In this document: piece after piece, positions 42,181-50,258 of the stretch
Numbering within the stretch: the first letter of the stretch is position 1
Layout: each line of letters opens with the position of its first letter
Assembly (NCBI GenBank): GCA_965219175.1
Contig: CBDCNI010000001.1
Location: 1-64,000 of the forward strand
Direction of reading: 5' to 3'
Length of the DNA: 64,000 nucleotides
From: JBBPZK01 sp965219175
GTDB lineage: Bacteria > Actinomycetota > Rubrobacteria > Rubrobacterales > Rubrobacteraceae
Translations under genes and position numbers: made by a program
Notes under the pieces: model-generated
What the model was told of the DNA's origin: nothing
Databases searched by the model: none
Seen by the model: the letters and a program-made list of their open reading frames with translations, nothing else

Positions 42181-43322
42181 AGTTCGCGACGAAGGCCATC
42201 CACGTCGGGCAGGAACCGGACGAAGCTACGGGCGCGACGATAGTCCCGATCTACCAGACTTCGACCTACACTCAAGAAGCGCCGGGCGTCAACAAAGGCT
42301 ACGAATATAGCCGCTCCGGCAACCCGACCCGCGCAGCCCTCGAAGAATGCGTAGCCTCCCTCGAAGGCGCCGGCTACGGGCTCGCCTTCGCCTCCGGCCT
42401 GGCGGCCACGACCGCCGTCATGAGCCTCCTCTCGCCTGGGGACCACGTCGTCGCCGGGGACGACCTCTACGGCGGCACCTACCGACTCTTCGACAAGGTC
42501 CTCCCCCGCACCGGCGGCCTGGACTTTACCTACGCCGACACCACCGACCCGGAAGCCTTCGAGAAAGCCCTGCGGCCCGAGACGAAGCTCGTCTGGATCG
42601 AGACGCCAACCAACCCCATGCTCACCCTCTCGGACATACGCGCTCTCTCGGATATGGCCCACGAGCGCGGCGCGACGGTGGTCGTGGACAACACGTTCGC
42701 CTCGCCGTACTTCCAGCAGCCGCTCTCTTTGGGCGCGGACGCCGTGGTCCACTCCACGACCAAGTACATGGGCGGCCACTCGGACGTCGTCGGCGGGGCG
42801 TTCGTCACCTCGGATGAGGAGATGTACGAAAAGGTCAAGTTTTACCAGAATGCCGCAGGTGCCGTGCCGGGTCCGTTCGACTCCTGGCTCGTACTGCGCG
42901 GCCTAAAGACCCTCTCCGTCCGGATGCGACAGCACGAAGAGAACGCCCTAACCGTCGCGAGGTTCCTCGAAGACCACCCGGAGACAGCAACGGTCAACTA
43001 CCCCGGCCTCCCGAGCCACCCGCAGCACGACCTCGCCAAAAAGCAGATGAGCGGCTTCTCCGGGATGGTCTCGTTCACCTTGAAAGGCGGCGCGGAGGCG
43101 GCCCACGCTGCGGTGCAGAAGACAAAACTCTTCCACTTCGCCGAGAGCCTGGGCGGGGTCGAGTCTCTCGTCACCCACCCGGCCTCCATGACCCACGCCG
43201 CCATCCCACGAGAGCAGCGCGAGGCAAGGGGCGTCACCGACGGCCTACTGCGCCTCTCTGTCGGCATCGAGGACGCACAAGACCTGATCTCCGATCTGGA
43301 TCAAGCGATAAGCGCGGGTTAG
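42177..43322 (+). CDS. Cystathionine gamma-lyase/synthase family PLP enzyme
   Basis: A 381-residue fold type I PLP enzyme of the Cys/Met metabolism family. Early landmarks are TKAIHVGQ, PIYQTSTY and YEYSRSGNPTR; SLEGAGYGLAFASGLAA follows; the cofactor lysine lies in HSTTKYMGGHSDVVGG; SLGGVESLVTHPASMTHA is near the C-terminus. With cystathionine beta-synthase upstream it most likely acts as cystathionine gamma-lyase, giving cysteine from cystathionine, but the same fold serves gamma-synthases in methionine synthesis. ATG at 42177 overlaps the preceding stop. It completes the reverse transsulfuration operon. Confidence 0.9.
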   Translation: MKFATKAIHVGQEPDEATGATIVPIYQTSTYTQEAPGVNKGYEYSRSGNPTRAALEECVASLEGAGYGLAFASGLAATTAVMSLLSPGDHVVAGDDLYGGTYRLFDKVLPRTGGLDFTYADTTDPEAFEKALRPETKLVWIETPTNPMLTLSDIRALSDMAHERGATVVVDNTFASPYFQQPLSLGADAVVHSTTKYMGGHSDVVGGAFVTSDEEMYEKVKFYQNAAGAVPGPFDSWLVLRGLKTLSVRMRQHEENALTVARFLEDHPETATVNYPGLPSHPQHDLAKKQMSGFSGMVSFTLKGGAEAAHAAVQKTKLFHFAESLGGVESLVTHPASMTHAAIPREQREARGVTDGLLRLSVGIEDAQDLISDLDQAISAG

Positions 43323-43324
43323 CC

Positions 43325-43374
43325 GGGACCCGAAAGCTCACTTGGGAGAAGTATAGTTCGCAAATCGGGGTCCC
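43325..43374. terminator. Inverted repeat between convergent genes
   Basis: GGGACCC at 43325-43331 pairs exactly with GGGTCCC at 43368-43374 around a 36-base loop, and a CGA/TCG extension with one bulge lengthens the stem. It lies just after the transsulfuration operon and before the convergent acetyltransferase gene. It is a plausible bidirectional terminator, though it has a long loop. Confidence 0.4.
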
Positions 43375-43399
43375 CTAAGTTTTCAAGCGCCGGATACCT

Positions 43400-43924
43400 T
43401 CAGGCAGGCTTCTGAATGGCGTAGATACAGACTGTTTTGTTCCAGCGCTCCATCCAGACTTCCCTTTCCAACGACAAGCCCGCGTTCTCCGCTACCCGGC
43501 ACGAGCGGACGTTCTCCGGAGCCGGCAGGGAGATTATGCGGCCAAGCCCCAGATGCTCGAAGCCGTAGTCCCGGCAGGCGCGAGCGGCCTCGGAAGCCAG
43601 CCCTCGGCCCCAATACTTCCTCAGAAACAGCCAGCCGATCTCGGGCTCGACCTTACCCTCGACCTCTTGCGGCATGATCCCGCACTGCCCGGAGAACCTG
43701 TCTCCGTCTTTGAGGATGCAAGCCCACAGACCGAAGCCGTTCTCCTCGTAGCTCCCTAAAACCCACCGGACCCAGTCCTCTACACCCTCTCTATCTCGCG
43801 TGGACGGATAGAAACGCATCGCCTCCGGATCCGAGAATATGCCCATCAACTCGTCTACGTCGTCCATCGTGAGCCTTCGCAGCAACAACCTCTCCGTCTC
43901 CAGGACCTTTTCCGCAGCATCCAT
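43400..43924 (-). CDS. GNAT family N-acetyltransferase (RimJ-like)
   Basis: A 174-residue GNAT acyltransferase. ETERLLLRRLTMDDVDEL opens strand 1, GQCGIMPQEVEGKVEPEIGWLFLRKYWGRGLASEA carries the acetyl-CoA-binding motif A, and NVRSCRVAENAGL is motif B. These match the RimJ/RimL-type branch acting on ribosomal N-termini, small metabolites or other substrates. ATG at 43924 follows GGGAGG; the frame opens at 43957. Substrate unknown. Confidence 0.87.
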   Translation of the reverse strand: MDAAEKVLETERLLLRRLTMDDVDELMGIFSDPEAMRFYPSTRDREGVEDWVRWVLGSYEENGFGLWACILKDGDRFSGQCGIMPQEVEGKVEPEIGWLFLRKYWGRGLASEAARACRDYGFEHLGLGRIISLPAPENVRSCRVAENAGLSLEREVWMERWNKTVCIYAIQKPA

Positions 43925-44009
43925 CTCGACAACCTCCCTTACTCTGCAAATACACAAAAGGTCGGAAATATATCATCTGCGGAAGGCTATTACCTTTGTG
44001 CGTGCTTCG

Positions 44010-44777
44010 TTATCCAGCGACCCTGATCGAGAACTCCCCGCTCCGCTCGTGGGCTATCCTGCTCGTCCGCTCGTCGAGAGGTACGCGTTTGGCGCCGTAG
44101 CGTTCCTCCGCTTCAACGGCGAAGGCTTCCATCGCTTCTTGCAACCCCGCGGTGCTCCCAGCCCTTCGGATGCTGCCGACGCTTGCGGGTCTGAAGGGCA
44201 GATCCATCGCGCCGTAGACGAGCCCGAGTATGCGCGTGAGCTCCTCTTCGCCGGAGACGAGCACGATGCCGCCGACGCTTGCCGCGCGCCGCGTGACCCG
44301 TCCGGCGATGCCGGAGAGCTTCATGCCGTTATCGAAATCCCCGACCCGGACGCTCTGGTCGCCGGGGCAGAATTCCTCGCTTACCTCCCCCACTTCCGCG
44401 CGAACTCCCAGCCGGGCGAAGGCGGCGAGCGCGATGGAGGCGGCCTCATCGTAGCGCTCCCGGATGCCGAGCCGCAGGTCCTCGCCTTCCCTCGGCGGAC
44501 GGATGATCGAGAACCCGAAAGTGCCGGGACCGCCAACGATTGCGCCACCACCAGCACCACGTACCAGCACCGGATATCCTTCACGGTTCGCGGCCTGGAT
44601 GGCCTCGCCGAAGCCGGGACGGTGGGTGTCTCTCCGCGTTACGCCGACGTGGCGGGTCGAGGGTGAGATCGAGAAGACCGCCGGACGCTCGCCCGAGGCG
44701 ACTTGCTCGAAAACAGCCACCCCATACCCGTAACCGACCGCCGGGTCCTCGAACCCATCCGGCATAAGAAGTTCCAT
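44010..44777 (-). CDS. Lipoate-protein ligase family protein (biotin/lipoate A/B fold)
   Basis: A 255-residue protein of the LplA/LipB catalytic fold. GYGYGVAVFEQVASGERPAVFSISP lies near residue 10, REGYPVLVRGAGGGAIVGGPGTFGFSII carries the lipoyl-AMP loop, and GDQSVRVGDFDNGMKLSGIAGRV holds the conserved lysine region. It is divergent from the split ligase genes, 78 bases away. ATG at 44777 follows GGGAGGTGCG; the frame extends to 45143 but that part is antisense to the small ligase subunit. The lipoylated target is unknown. Confidence 0.8.
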   Translation of the reverse strand: MELLMPDGFEDPAVGYGYGVAVFEQVASGERPAVFSISPSTRHVGVTRRDTHRPGFGEAIQAANREGYPVLVRGAGGGAIVGGPGTFGFSIIRPPREGEDLRLGIRERYDEAASIALAAFARLGVRAEVGEVSEEFCPGDQSVRVGDFDNGMKLSGIAGRVTRRAASVGGIVLVSGEEELTRILGLVYGAMDLPFRPASVGSIRRAGSTAGLQEAMEAFAVEAEERYGAKRVPLDERTSRIAHERSGEFSIRVAG

Positions 44778-44842
44778 CGCACCTCCCGTCGAGCGCCTGA
44801 CGACCCGGAGTCTACCAGCGTCGTGCGTGGAAGAGCCGGTGG

Positions 44843-44848
44843 TAGACT
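44843..44848 (+). promoter_or_regulatory. Candidate -10 hexamer (leaderless lplB-like gene)
   Basis: TAGACT ends seven bases before the ATG at 44856 and no ribosome site lies between, the leaderless pattern also seen before the AI-2E and cbs genes. Confidence 0.3.
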
Positions 44849-44855
44849 CGAAGCT

Positions 44856-45131
44856 ATGCACGGAGAGTACAAAACGCCGCGCGGCAAGCTCGTGGTGGCG
44901 GACTTCGAGGTAGAGGATGGTAGGATCTCGGAGGTCACGGTGAGCGGGGACTTCTTCCTCGAACCACCGGAGGCGCTCGCGGACATGAACGCCGCACTCG
45001 AAGGCGTGCCACGGGACTTGCCGGAAGAAGATATCGCAGCCCATATTCGTGACGCGCTTGCCCCCGGCGTGGAGATGGTCGGTTTCTCGCCGGAGGCCGT
45101 CGCGAGAGCGGTTCTGAGGGGGCTGGCGTGA
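44856..45131 (+). CDS. lplB: Lipoate ligase accessory subunit (LplB-like)
   Basis: A 91-residue protein with GEYKTPRGKLVVADFEVEDGRI and a DFFLEPPEAL strand, then a helical end. This corresponds to the small C-terminal domain of bacterial LplA and to the separate LplB subunit of the bipartite ligase of Thermoplasma. It is encoded immediately before the catalytic subunit, with a four-base overlap (GTGA). The small subunit is required for lipoate activation in the archaeal enzyme. ATG at 44856 has no ribosome site; it may be leaderless. Confidence 0.8.
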   Translation: MHGEYKTPRGKLVVADFEVEDGRISEVTVSGDFFLEPPEALADMNAALEGVPRDLPEEDIAAHIRDALAPGVEMVGFSPEAVARAVLRGLA

Positions 45132-45919
45132 GCGAGGTAGCAAGTTCCCGGTGGCGGGACTATTCGTGGCGGTTGATCCGGGGCGAGCCGGTCGACCCGC
45201 CGATGAACGTCGCGCTCGACGAGGTCCTGACCCGGCGGGTTGGCTCCGGTGAGCGACCGCCGACGCTACGGTTCTGGGGGAGATACAGGCCGGAGGTGGT
45301 AATCGGACGCTTCCAATCGGTCGGCAACGAGGTGGACGAGGAGAGCGCCGGAGAGATGGGCGTCGAGATCATCCGCCGCACGACCGGCGGAGGGGCGATG
45401 TTCGTCGAGCCGGAGAACATTATCACGTACTCCATCTACGCTCCGCTGGAACTGGTGGCCGGGATGAGCACCGTAGAGTCCTACGCGTTCCTCGACGGGT
45501 GGGTGGTGGAGGCGTTGCGTTCGCTGGGCATCGACGCTTACTACGAGCCGATCAACGACATATCCTCCGCGAATGGGAAGATCGGGGGTGCGGCCCAGGC
45601 CAGGAGCCACGGCGCGGTCCTCCACCACACCACCATGTCCTACGACATCGACGCGGCGAAGATGCTCCGCGTCCTTCGCACCGGGCAGGAGAAGATCAGC
45701 GACAAGGCGATCTCCAGCGCCGAGAAGCGCGTCGGGCCGATCAAACGCCAGACGGATCTGCCCCGCGAAGAGGTCATAAAGCGCATGATCGAGACCTTCG
45801 ACCGCCAGACCGGAGGACGGCTCGAAGAGGACAGCATCTCACCCGAGGAGATGGCCGAGGCCGGAGACCTCACGCGCGAGAGGTACAGCTCTCCGGCCTG
45901 GATCCACTCTATCCCGTAG
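45128..45919 (+). CDS. lplA: Lipoate-protein ligase A catalytic subunit
   Basis: A 263-residue lipoate ligase. PMNVALDEVLTRRVGSG opens the fold, TLRFWGRYRPEVVIGRFQSV follows, VEIIRRTTGGGAMFVEPENI is the conserved lipoyl-AMP loop, and DISSANGKIGGAAQARSHGAVLHH contains the conserved lysine (about 160). It activates lipoate with ATP and attaches it to E2 or GcvH lysines. It lacks the C-terminal accessory domain, which is supplied in trans by the upstream gene. GTG at 45128 overlaps that gene's stop. Its gene end is convergent with the F420 oxidoreductase. Confidence 0.88.
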   Translation: MSEVASSRWRDYSWRLIRGEPVDPPMNVALDEVLTRRVGSGERPPTLRFWGRYRPEVVIGRFQSVGNEVDEESAGEMGVEIIRRTTGGGAMFVEPENIITYSIYAPLELVAGMSTVESYAFLDGWVVEALRSLGIDAYYEPINDISSANGKIGGAAQARSHGAVLHHTTMSYDIDAAKMLRVLRTGQEKISDKAISSAEKRVGPIKRQTDLPREEVIKRMIETFDRQTGGRLEEDSISPEEMAEAGDLTRERYSSPAWIHSIP

Positions 45920-45921
45920 CC

Positions 45922-46716
45922 CTAGCTCGCGACTGCCTCCCCGTTTCGCTCGTTGTACTCGTCGCGCCACGCGATGAGCCTCTGGAGCGGTTCGAGGTCG
46001 TAGTCCGGGCCGCCGAAGCCCAGCATGAGGTGGGTGATGCCGTTCTCGGCATACCCCTCGGCGTTCTCGATCTGCGCGGGGTCTATGAGAGCGGAGCGCT
46101 CTATCTCTTTCGGGTCGCGTCCAACCTTCCCGCACCAGTCGTCCAGGATGCCGCTCTTTCGGCCCGCCTCCTGCGGGTCTCCGAAACCGTTCCAGATGTG
46201 GGCGTTCTCTGCCACGATCCGCAGCGTCACCTTCTCGCCGCCGCCACCGATGAGGATCGGGACCTCCCGCGTCGGAGCGGGGTTTAGCTTCCCGAGCCGC
46301 TCCTTTATGACGGGCATCGCCGCGTCCAGGTCCTTCAGGCGTCCCGGCGCCGTCCCGAACTCGTAGCCGTACTCATCGTAGTCCTTCTCGAACCAGCCGC
46401 TCCCGATCCCGAGTATCAGCCGCCCCCCGGAGATGTGATCCACGGTCCGCGCCATGTCCGCCAGCAGGTTCGCGTTCCGGTACGAATTGCACGTGACCAA
46501 CGCCCCGAACTCGACCCGCTCCGTCACCTCGGCCATCGCCGCGAGCAGCGTCCAGCTCTCGAAATGCTTGCCCTCCGGCTCTCCGTAGAGAGGATAGAAG
46601 TGATCCCAGTTAAAGAGAGTATCCGCTCCCATCTCCTCGACCCTAAGCCACGCGTCGCGCATCTGCGCGTACTCCGCGTGCTGCGGCTGAATTTGCGCCC
46701 CGACCCTTACCGCCAT
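45922..46716 (-). CDS. LLM class F420-dependent oxidoreductase
   Basis: A 264-residue TIM-barrel oxidoreductase of the luciferase-like superfamily. RVGAQIQPQHAEYAQM begins the barrel; MGADTLFNWDHFYPLYG, ALVTCNSYRNANLLADMARTVDHISGGRLILGIGSGW and ILIGGGGEKVTLRIVAE are typical of the F420-dependent TIGR03560-type branch of actinobacteria. It should reduce or oxidise small substrates with F420 as hydride carrier. ATG at 46716 follows GGAGGCGAG; the frame opens at 46755. Substrate unknown. Confidence 0.87.
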   Translation of the reverse strand: MAVRVGAQIQPQHAEYAQMRDAWLRVEEMGADTLFNWDHFYPLYGEPEGKHFESWTLLAAMAEVTERVEFGALVTCNSYRNANLLADMARTVDHISGGRLILGIGSGWFEKDYDEYGYEFGTAPGRLKDLDAAMPVIKERLGKLNPAPTREVPILIGGGGEKVTLRIVAENAHIWNGFGDPQEAGRKSGILDDWCGKVGRDPKEIERSALIDPAQIENAEGYAENGITHLMLGFGGPDYDLEPLQRLIAWRDEYNERNGEAVAS

Positions 46717-46803
46717 CTCTCGCCTCCAGTGAATAGAGATCCCAACGCCGCACATTATGGACCCTATCCGAGCGTCGGGCCAGCCCCTTACAAAGACAGC
46801 GAT

Positions 46804-47250
46804 CTAGAGCTGGCGGTGTACGAACCCTTTTAGATAGTCTGCGAGCCGGACGATGCCGCCACGGATGCCAGGTCTCTCACGCGCCTCCGGCACGCCGGTG
46901 ACAGCATGCTGGATCCCCTCCAGATCCCGGAGGACGTCCTCGACGAACCGAGCCCTCTCGACTTCCGCTTCCCAGGCCTCCGCTTCGGCCTCGTGCCAGT
47001 CGGCCATCAGGGCCAGGTCTTCGGTGACGAGCTCGTCTTTGTGCCTGAACCACTCCTCGCCGTCCACCAATACCGGCACCAGGCCGAGCCTCGCCGAGCC
47101 TATGAGCTTCATCTCACGCTCCCGGCCCCGCGACTCCTCCCTATGCCACTCTCCAACTCCCATGGAAGGCATCGGCCGACTCGCCCGTTCCTCGACGCTT
47201 CGCTCGACCCTCTCCATAACCTCCGGCGCCAACCTTTCTTCACCCCTCAT
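46804..47250 (-). CDS. Hypothetical protein
   Basis: A 148-residue, highly charged, mostly helical protein with no membrane segment. The stretch REREMKLIGSARLGLVPVLVDGEEWFRHKDEL and a following ALMADWHEAEAEAWEAE helix are the only landmarks. ATG follows GGAGGTTGG, a strong ribosome site, so expression is likely. No family is recognised; it reads into the AT-rich gap upstream of the HAD gene. Confidence 0.6.
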   Translation of the reverse strand: MRGEERLAPEVMERVERSVEERASRPMPSMGVGEWHREESRGREREMKLIGSARLGLVPVLVDGEEWFRHKDELVTEDLALMADWHEAEAEAWEAEVERARFVEDVLRDLEGIQHAVTGVPEARERPGIRGGIVRLADYLKGFVHRQL

Positions 47251-47551
47251 CCAACCTCCTCACCCGACCCCGGCAAAGCTCTTTTGCTCAACACCGTCAG
47301 TTAGATGTCCCATAGAACAGTAATAAAATATACAATAAACTAGAATGTAAAGAGATCTTAACCCGAAAAGTATGTGGCGGCAATATTAGACTCGAATATT
47401 GGGCGATTGGGAGGTAAGGGAATAGGATATATTCTTCTGGTGCTTCGGAGGGGTCGCGGGAGGAATGACGATATTCGTGGAGGTTGGTTCGTAAGGTGTG
47501 TAGGATGCATTATTATGTCCGGATGACGGTGTCTCGGGGGGGTTCGGAACG
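47251..47551. other. AT-rich control region upstream of divergent genes
   Basis: This 301-base gap between the leftward hypothetical gene and the rightward HAD gene has an AT-rich core (about 47305-47360) unlike the surrounding DNA. It contains several hexamers close to TATAAT or TACAAT and the inverted repeats listed separately. It probably holds both promoters. Short open frames here look non-coding. Confidence 0.5.
47381..47401. repeat. Inverted repeat CAATATT-N7-AATATTG
   Basis: Perfect seven-base arms around seven bases, followed 66 bases later by a shorter ACGA-TAT-TCGT palindrome at 47468-47478. Both lie in the promoter gap before the HAD gene and may be binding sites for a regulator; which one is unknown. 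Confidence 0.4.
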
Positions 47552-48259
47552 ATGATCTCCATCGTCCGGGCGCTCGCCTTCGACGTTTTCGGCACGGTCG
47601 TCGATTGGCGCTCGACCGTCATCCGGGAGGGCGAGGAGTTAGGACGCGCGAAGGGTCTCGACGTGGATTGGGCCGCTTTCGCCGACGCCTGGCGCGGCAG
47701 GTATGCTCCCTCGATGGACCGGGTGCGGCGGGGCGAACTGCCCTGGACAAACCTCGACGCTCTCCACCACGCCTCCCTCGAAGAGTTGCTTGTGGAATTC
47801 GGGGTCGCGGAGTTTTCGGGTGAAGAGAAAGACTGCTTCAACCGGGTGTGGCACCGGCTTGAGCCGTGGCCGGACGCTGTAGAAGGACTCGGGCGGCTCA
47901 AGGGAAGTTACACGATAACCACGCTTTCAAACGGAAACGTCGCGCTTCTCACGAACATGGCTAAAAGAGCGAGACTGCCGTGGGATTTGATCCTCTCGGC
48001 GGAACTCATCCGGCGCTACAAGCCCGACCGGGAGACCTACCTGATGGTACCTGGGTTGTTGGGTTTACGGTCGGAAGAAGTCGTGATGGTAGCCGCCCAT
48101 CCGGACGACCTGCGCGCCGCGCGAGAAGCGGGGCTCCGCACGGCTTACGTTCCCCGTCCCCTGGAGTTCGGCCCCGGAGGGGAAGCCGGAGCGCCGGACC
48201 CCGCCTTCGACGTCGTGGCTACGAACTTTCTCGACCTCGCGGACCAACTCGGCGCGTAG
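47552..48259 (+). CDS. Haloacid dehalogenase type II (HAD superfamily)
   Basis: A 235-residue HAD hydrolase. The nucleophile motif is ALAFDVFGTVVDWRS (Asp near residue 10). Motif II is TTLSNGN, motif III lysine lies in RRYKPDRETY and motif IV is MVAAHPDDLRAAREAGL, which in haloacid dehalogenases normally has an Asn-Trp pair instead of Pro-Asp. The fold and lengths match L-2-haloacid dehalogenases, which hydrolyse 2-haloalkanoates. A TauE-type exporter gene lies downstream, convergent. ATG at 47552 follows a GGGGGG-rich site. Confidence 0.83.
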   Translation: MISIVRALAFDVFGTVVDWRSTVIREGEELGRAKGLDVDWAAFADAWRGRYAPSMDRVRRGELPWTNLDALHHASLEELLVEFGVAEFSGEEKDCFNRVWHRLEPWPDAVEGLGRLKGSYTITTLSNGNVALLTNMAKRARLPWDLILSAELIRRYKPDRETYLMVPGLLGLRSEEVVMVAAHPDDLRAAREAGLRTAYVPRPLEFGPGGEAGAPDPAFDVVATNFLDLADQLGA

Positions 48260-48280
48260 CGCGAACGCGATCGTTCTTCG

Positions 48281-49024
48281 TCAGAGTAAGGCCCGGACGG
48301 CGGTGAGCACGCCCAGGATGCCGGTTAGACAGACGACCGCCAGGGTTATCTTTCGGAAGGCTTCGTTCGAGAGGCGTTTCACGGCGGATGTTCCGATCAC
48401 CTTCCCGATAAAAGCAGCCGGGACCAGCGCTGCGGAGATCCAAAGTTGCTCCGCCTCCACTATGCCCCGGATGAAGAGGACAACGATGATCGCAAGGCTC
48501 AAGGGCAGGAAATAGGCCGCGTTGCTCGCCCGGAAACTGTTTTTAGATAGTCCACGGGCGGCGAAGAGGAGGACGACCGGAGGACTGGCGATCCCGGTCG
48601 AGGTCGAGAGGGCGCCGCTGGTGAGACCGGCGAGGATCGTACCCCACGGACCATTCGCCGCTCGCGGCGCGGCGTTCCAAACGAGCAACACAGCCGAGAG
48701 TACAACGATCACGCCGACGGAGAGCCGGAGGTAGTCGGGGTTCACGACCCGCAATATCTCCGTCCCGAATACGAGCCCGAGCAAAGCCCAGGGCAACAGC
48801 GAGAGGACGGTTCGCACCTCGACCTCCCGCCACGAGTCCTGCACGATAACCGCGTTGGTGAAGAGTGATATGAAGGCGATCAAAACAACCACCGTGGCCG
48901 GCTCGAAGAAGAGAAGGAGCAAAGGAACTCCCACGACGGCGAGCCCGAAACCGATAAGCCCCGATACAGCCGCCGCCAGGACCACCACCACGAACGCCGC
49001 CAGGATACCAACGCTCACCAACAC
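48281..49024 (-). CDS. Sulfite exporter TauE/SafE family protein
   Basis: A 247-residue membrane protein with about eight helices and the internally repeated TauE/SafE pattern (a Gly-rich GLIGFGLAVVGVPLLLL near the N-terminus, then GALSTSTGIASPPVVLLF in the second half). Members export sulfite, sulfoacetate or other anions. No sulfur gene adjoins; the nearest are the dehalogenase and the siroheme decarboxylase. The start at 49024 is by the frame; no strong ribosome site was identified. Confidence 0.85.
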   Translation of the reverse strand: MLVSVGILAAFVVVVLAAAVSGLIGFGLAVVGVPLLLLFFEPATVVVLIAFISLFTNAVIVQDSWREVEVRTVLSLLPWALLGLVFGTEILRVVNPDYLRLSVGVIVVLSAVLLVWNAAPRAANGPWGTILAGLTSGALSTSTGIASPPVVLLFAARGLSKNSFRASNAAYFLPLSLAIIVVLFIRGIVEAEQLWISAALVPAAFIGKVIGTSAVKRLSNEAFRKITLAVVCLTGILGVLTAVRALL

Positions 49025-49104
49025 CCGACCTCACGAACTAGGAAGACCCCGCCGAGGATCATCGCGGCGGGGTCTCTCACAGCGCAGGGTTTGTGAGGTA
49101 TAAG

Positions 49105-50139
49105 CTACCGGAGCGTGCCGGCGTAGAGCCGCTCCCAGGCGTCCATCTCGGGCGTGAAGTAGCGAACGCGGGTCTTTTTGTACTCGCGGGTCGAGTAGAG
49201 AGATGCGTAGTCCGTCAGGCCGCTTTCGGCGGACATGGCGTCCAGGATCTTCTCGCACTCCTCCACGCTCCGGCCGTGGACCATCGAGAACAGGGCGTAG
49301 GGCCAGTCCTCGTAGACCGGGCGCTGGTAGCAGTGAGAGACAGCCTGATACTGGGCGAACATGTTGCCGATCTCCTCCACGCGATCCTCCGGGGCTTTCC
49401 AGACACCCATCGCGTTCGCCCGGAAGCCAGCTTTCCGGTGATAGAGGACGGCCGAGAAGCGGCGCATGATCTTACGCCGCTTCAAATCGTAGGCCCGCTC
49501 CAAGAGCTCCTCGTACGAGAGCCCGACCTGCTCTCCCCATAGGTCGAACGGCCTCGGGGTCAGCGGGATGTCCTCCTGGAGCGCCCGGATGGCCGACTTG
49601 TCCTCTTCCGAGATATTTTTGTCGGCGGCGACCCGGTCTTTCTCGCCGTACTGCGGGGCTTCCTTCTTGGCGGTAGCTCCCGCTTTCATGTCGAGCGTCA
49701 CCCCGATTTTGAACAACTTCAAGGTCGGGAGGATGCGGGTCTTTTCGGCGCCGCTTATGTGGTGGAGGACGTCTACCGTGTTCTTCAGCCCGAGCCGGGA
49801 ATCAGGCGGAACGGCGACCGTGTACCAGAGGTTGAAAACGTTGTCGCGCTCGTAGTTGTGTGAGACGCCGGGATGAGAGTTGATCGCCTTCGCCCCCGCG
49901 TTGAGCTTGTCGGCGGGAATAGTCGCCGCGACCAGGCTCGACTCGTAACCAAGCACGCGAGTATCGAAGATGGCGCTGATCTGACGTATCACCCGAGACC
50001 TCTTTAGCGCCTCTATCCTGCGGATGACCTCGTGACCCGAGAGCCCGACCTCCCGCCCAATGGCAGCGAAAGGCTCCCGTTCCAACGGGACCTCCCGCTG
50101 AATGAAATTGAGGATTTCCTTATCCAGGGTGTCCATCAT
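49105..50139 (-). CDS. ahbAB: Siroheme decarboxylase, fused AhbA-AhbB type
   Basis: A 344-residue tandem Lrp/AsnC-fold protein. Each half has an N-terminal winged-helix region and a C-terminal ligand domain. The first half shows SHNYERDNVFNLWYTV, the siroheme decarboxylase signature, and the second shows SHCYQRPVYEDWPYALFSMVHG. AhbA and AhbB are normally separate subunits that decarboxylate siroheme to didecarboxysiroheme on the way to heme or heme d1; here they are one chain. DNA-binding regulation is the alternative reading, but these signatures point to catalysis. ATG at 50139 is preferred; the frame opens at 50166. Confidence 0.85.
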   Translation of the reverse strand: MMDTLDKEILNFIQREVPLEREPFAAIGREVGLSGHEVIRRIEALKRSRVIRQISAIFDTRVLGYESSLVAATIPADKLNAGAKAINSHPGVSHNYERDNVFNLWYTVAVPPDSRLGLKNTVDVLHHISGAEKTRILPTLKLFKIGVTLDMKAGATAKKEAPQYGEKDRVAADKNISEEDKSAIRALQEDIPLTPRPFDLWGEQVGLSYEELLERAYDLKRRKIMRRFSAVLYHRKAGFRANAMGVWKAPEDRVEEIGNMFAQYQAVSHCYQRPVYEDWPYALFSMVHGRSVEECEKILDAMSAESGLTDYASLYSTREYKKTRVRYFTPEMDAWERLYAGTLR

Positions 50140-50258
50140 ACGGCTGCCGGAAATAGTGCTGACCAAGGTTACGAGCCCTTCTCGAAGGTTTTCTACTTCA
50201 CACCCGGATAATACCAGCCGTTGCCCCTACAAGACTAGGAAAAACCTTACTTTCTATA

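Noticed and set aside
47386..47901. A 171-codon leftward frame ending in a proline-rich tail
   Set aside because: Mostly antisense to the HAD gene; the proline-rich part is low-complexity and has no ribosome site.
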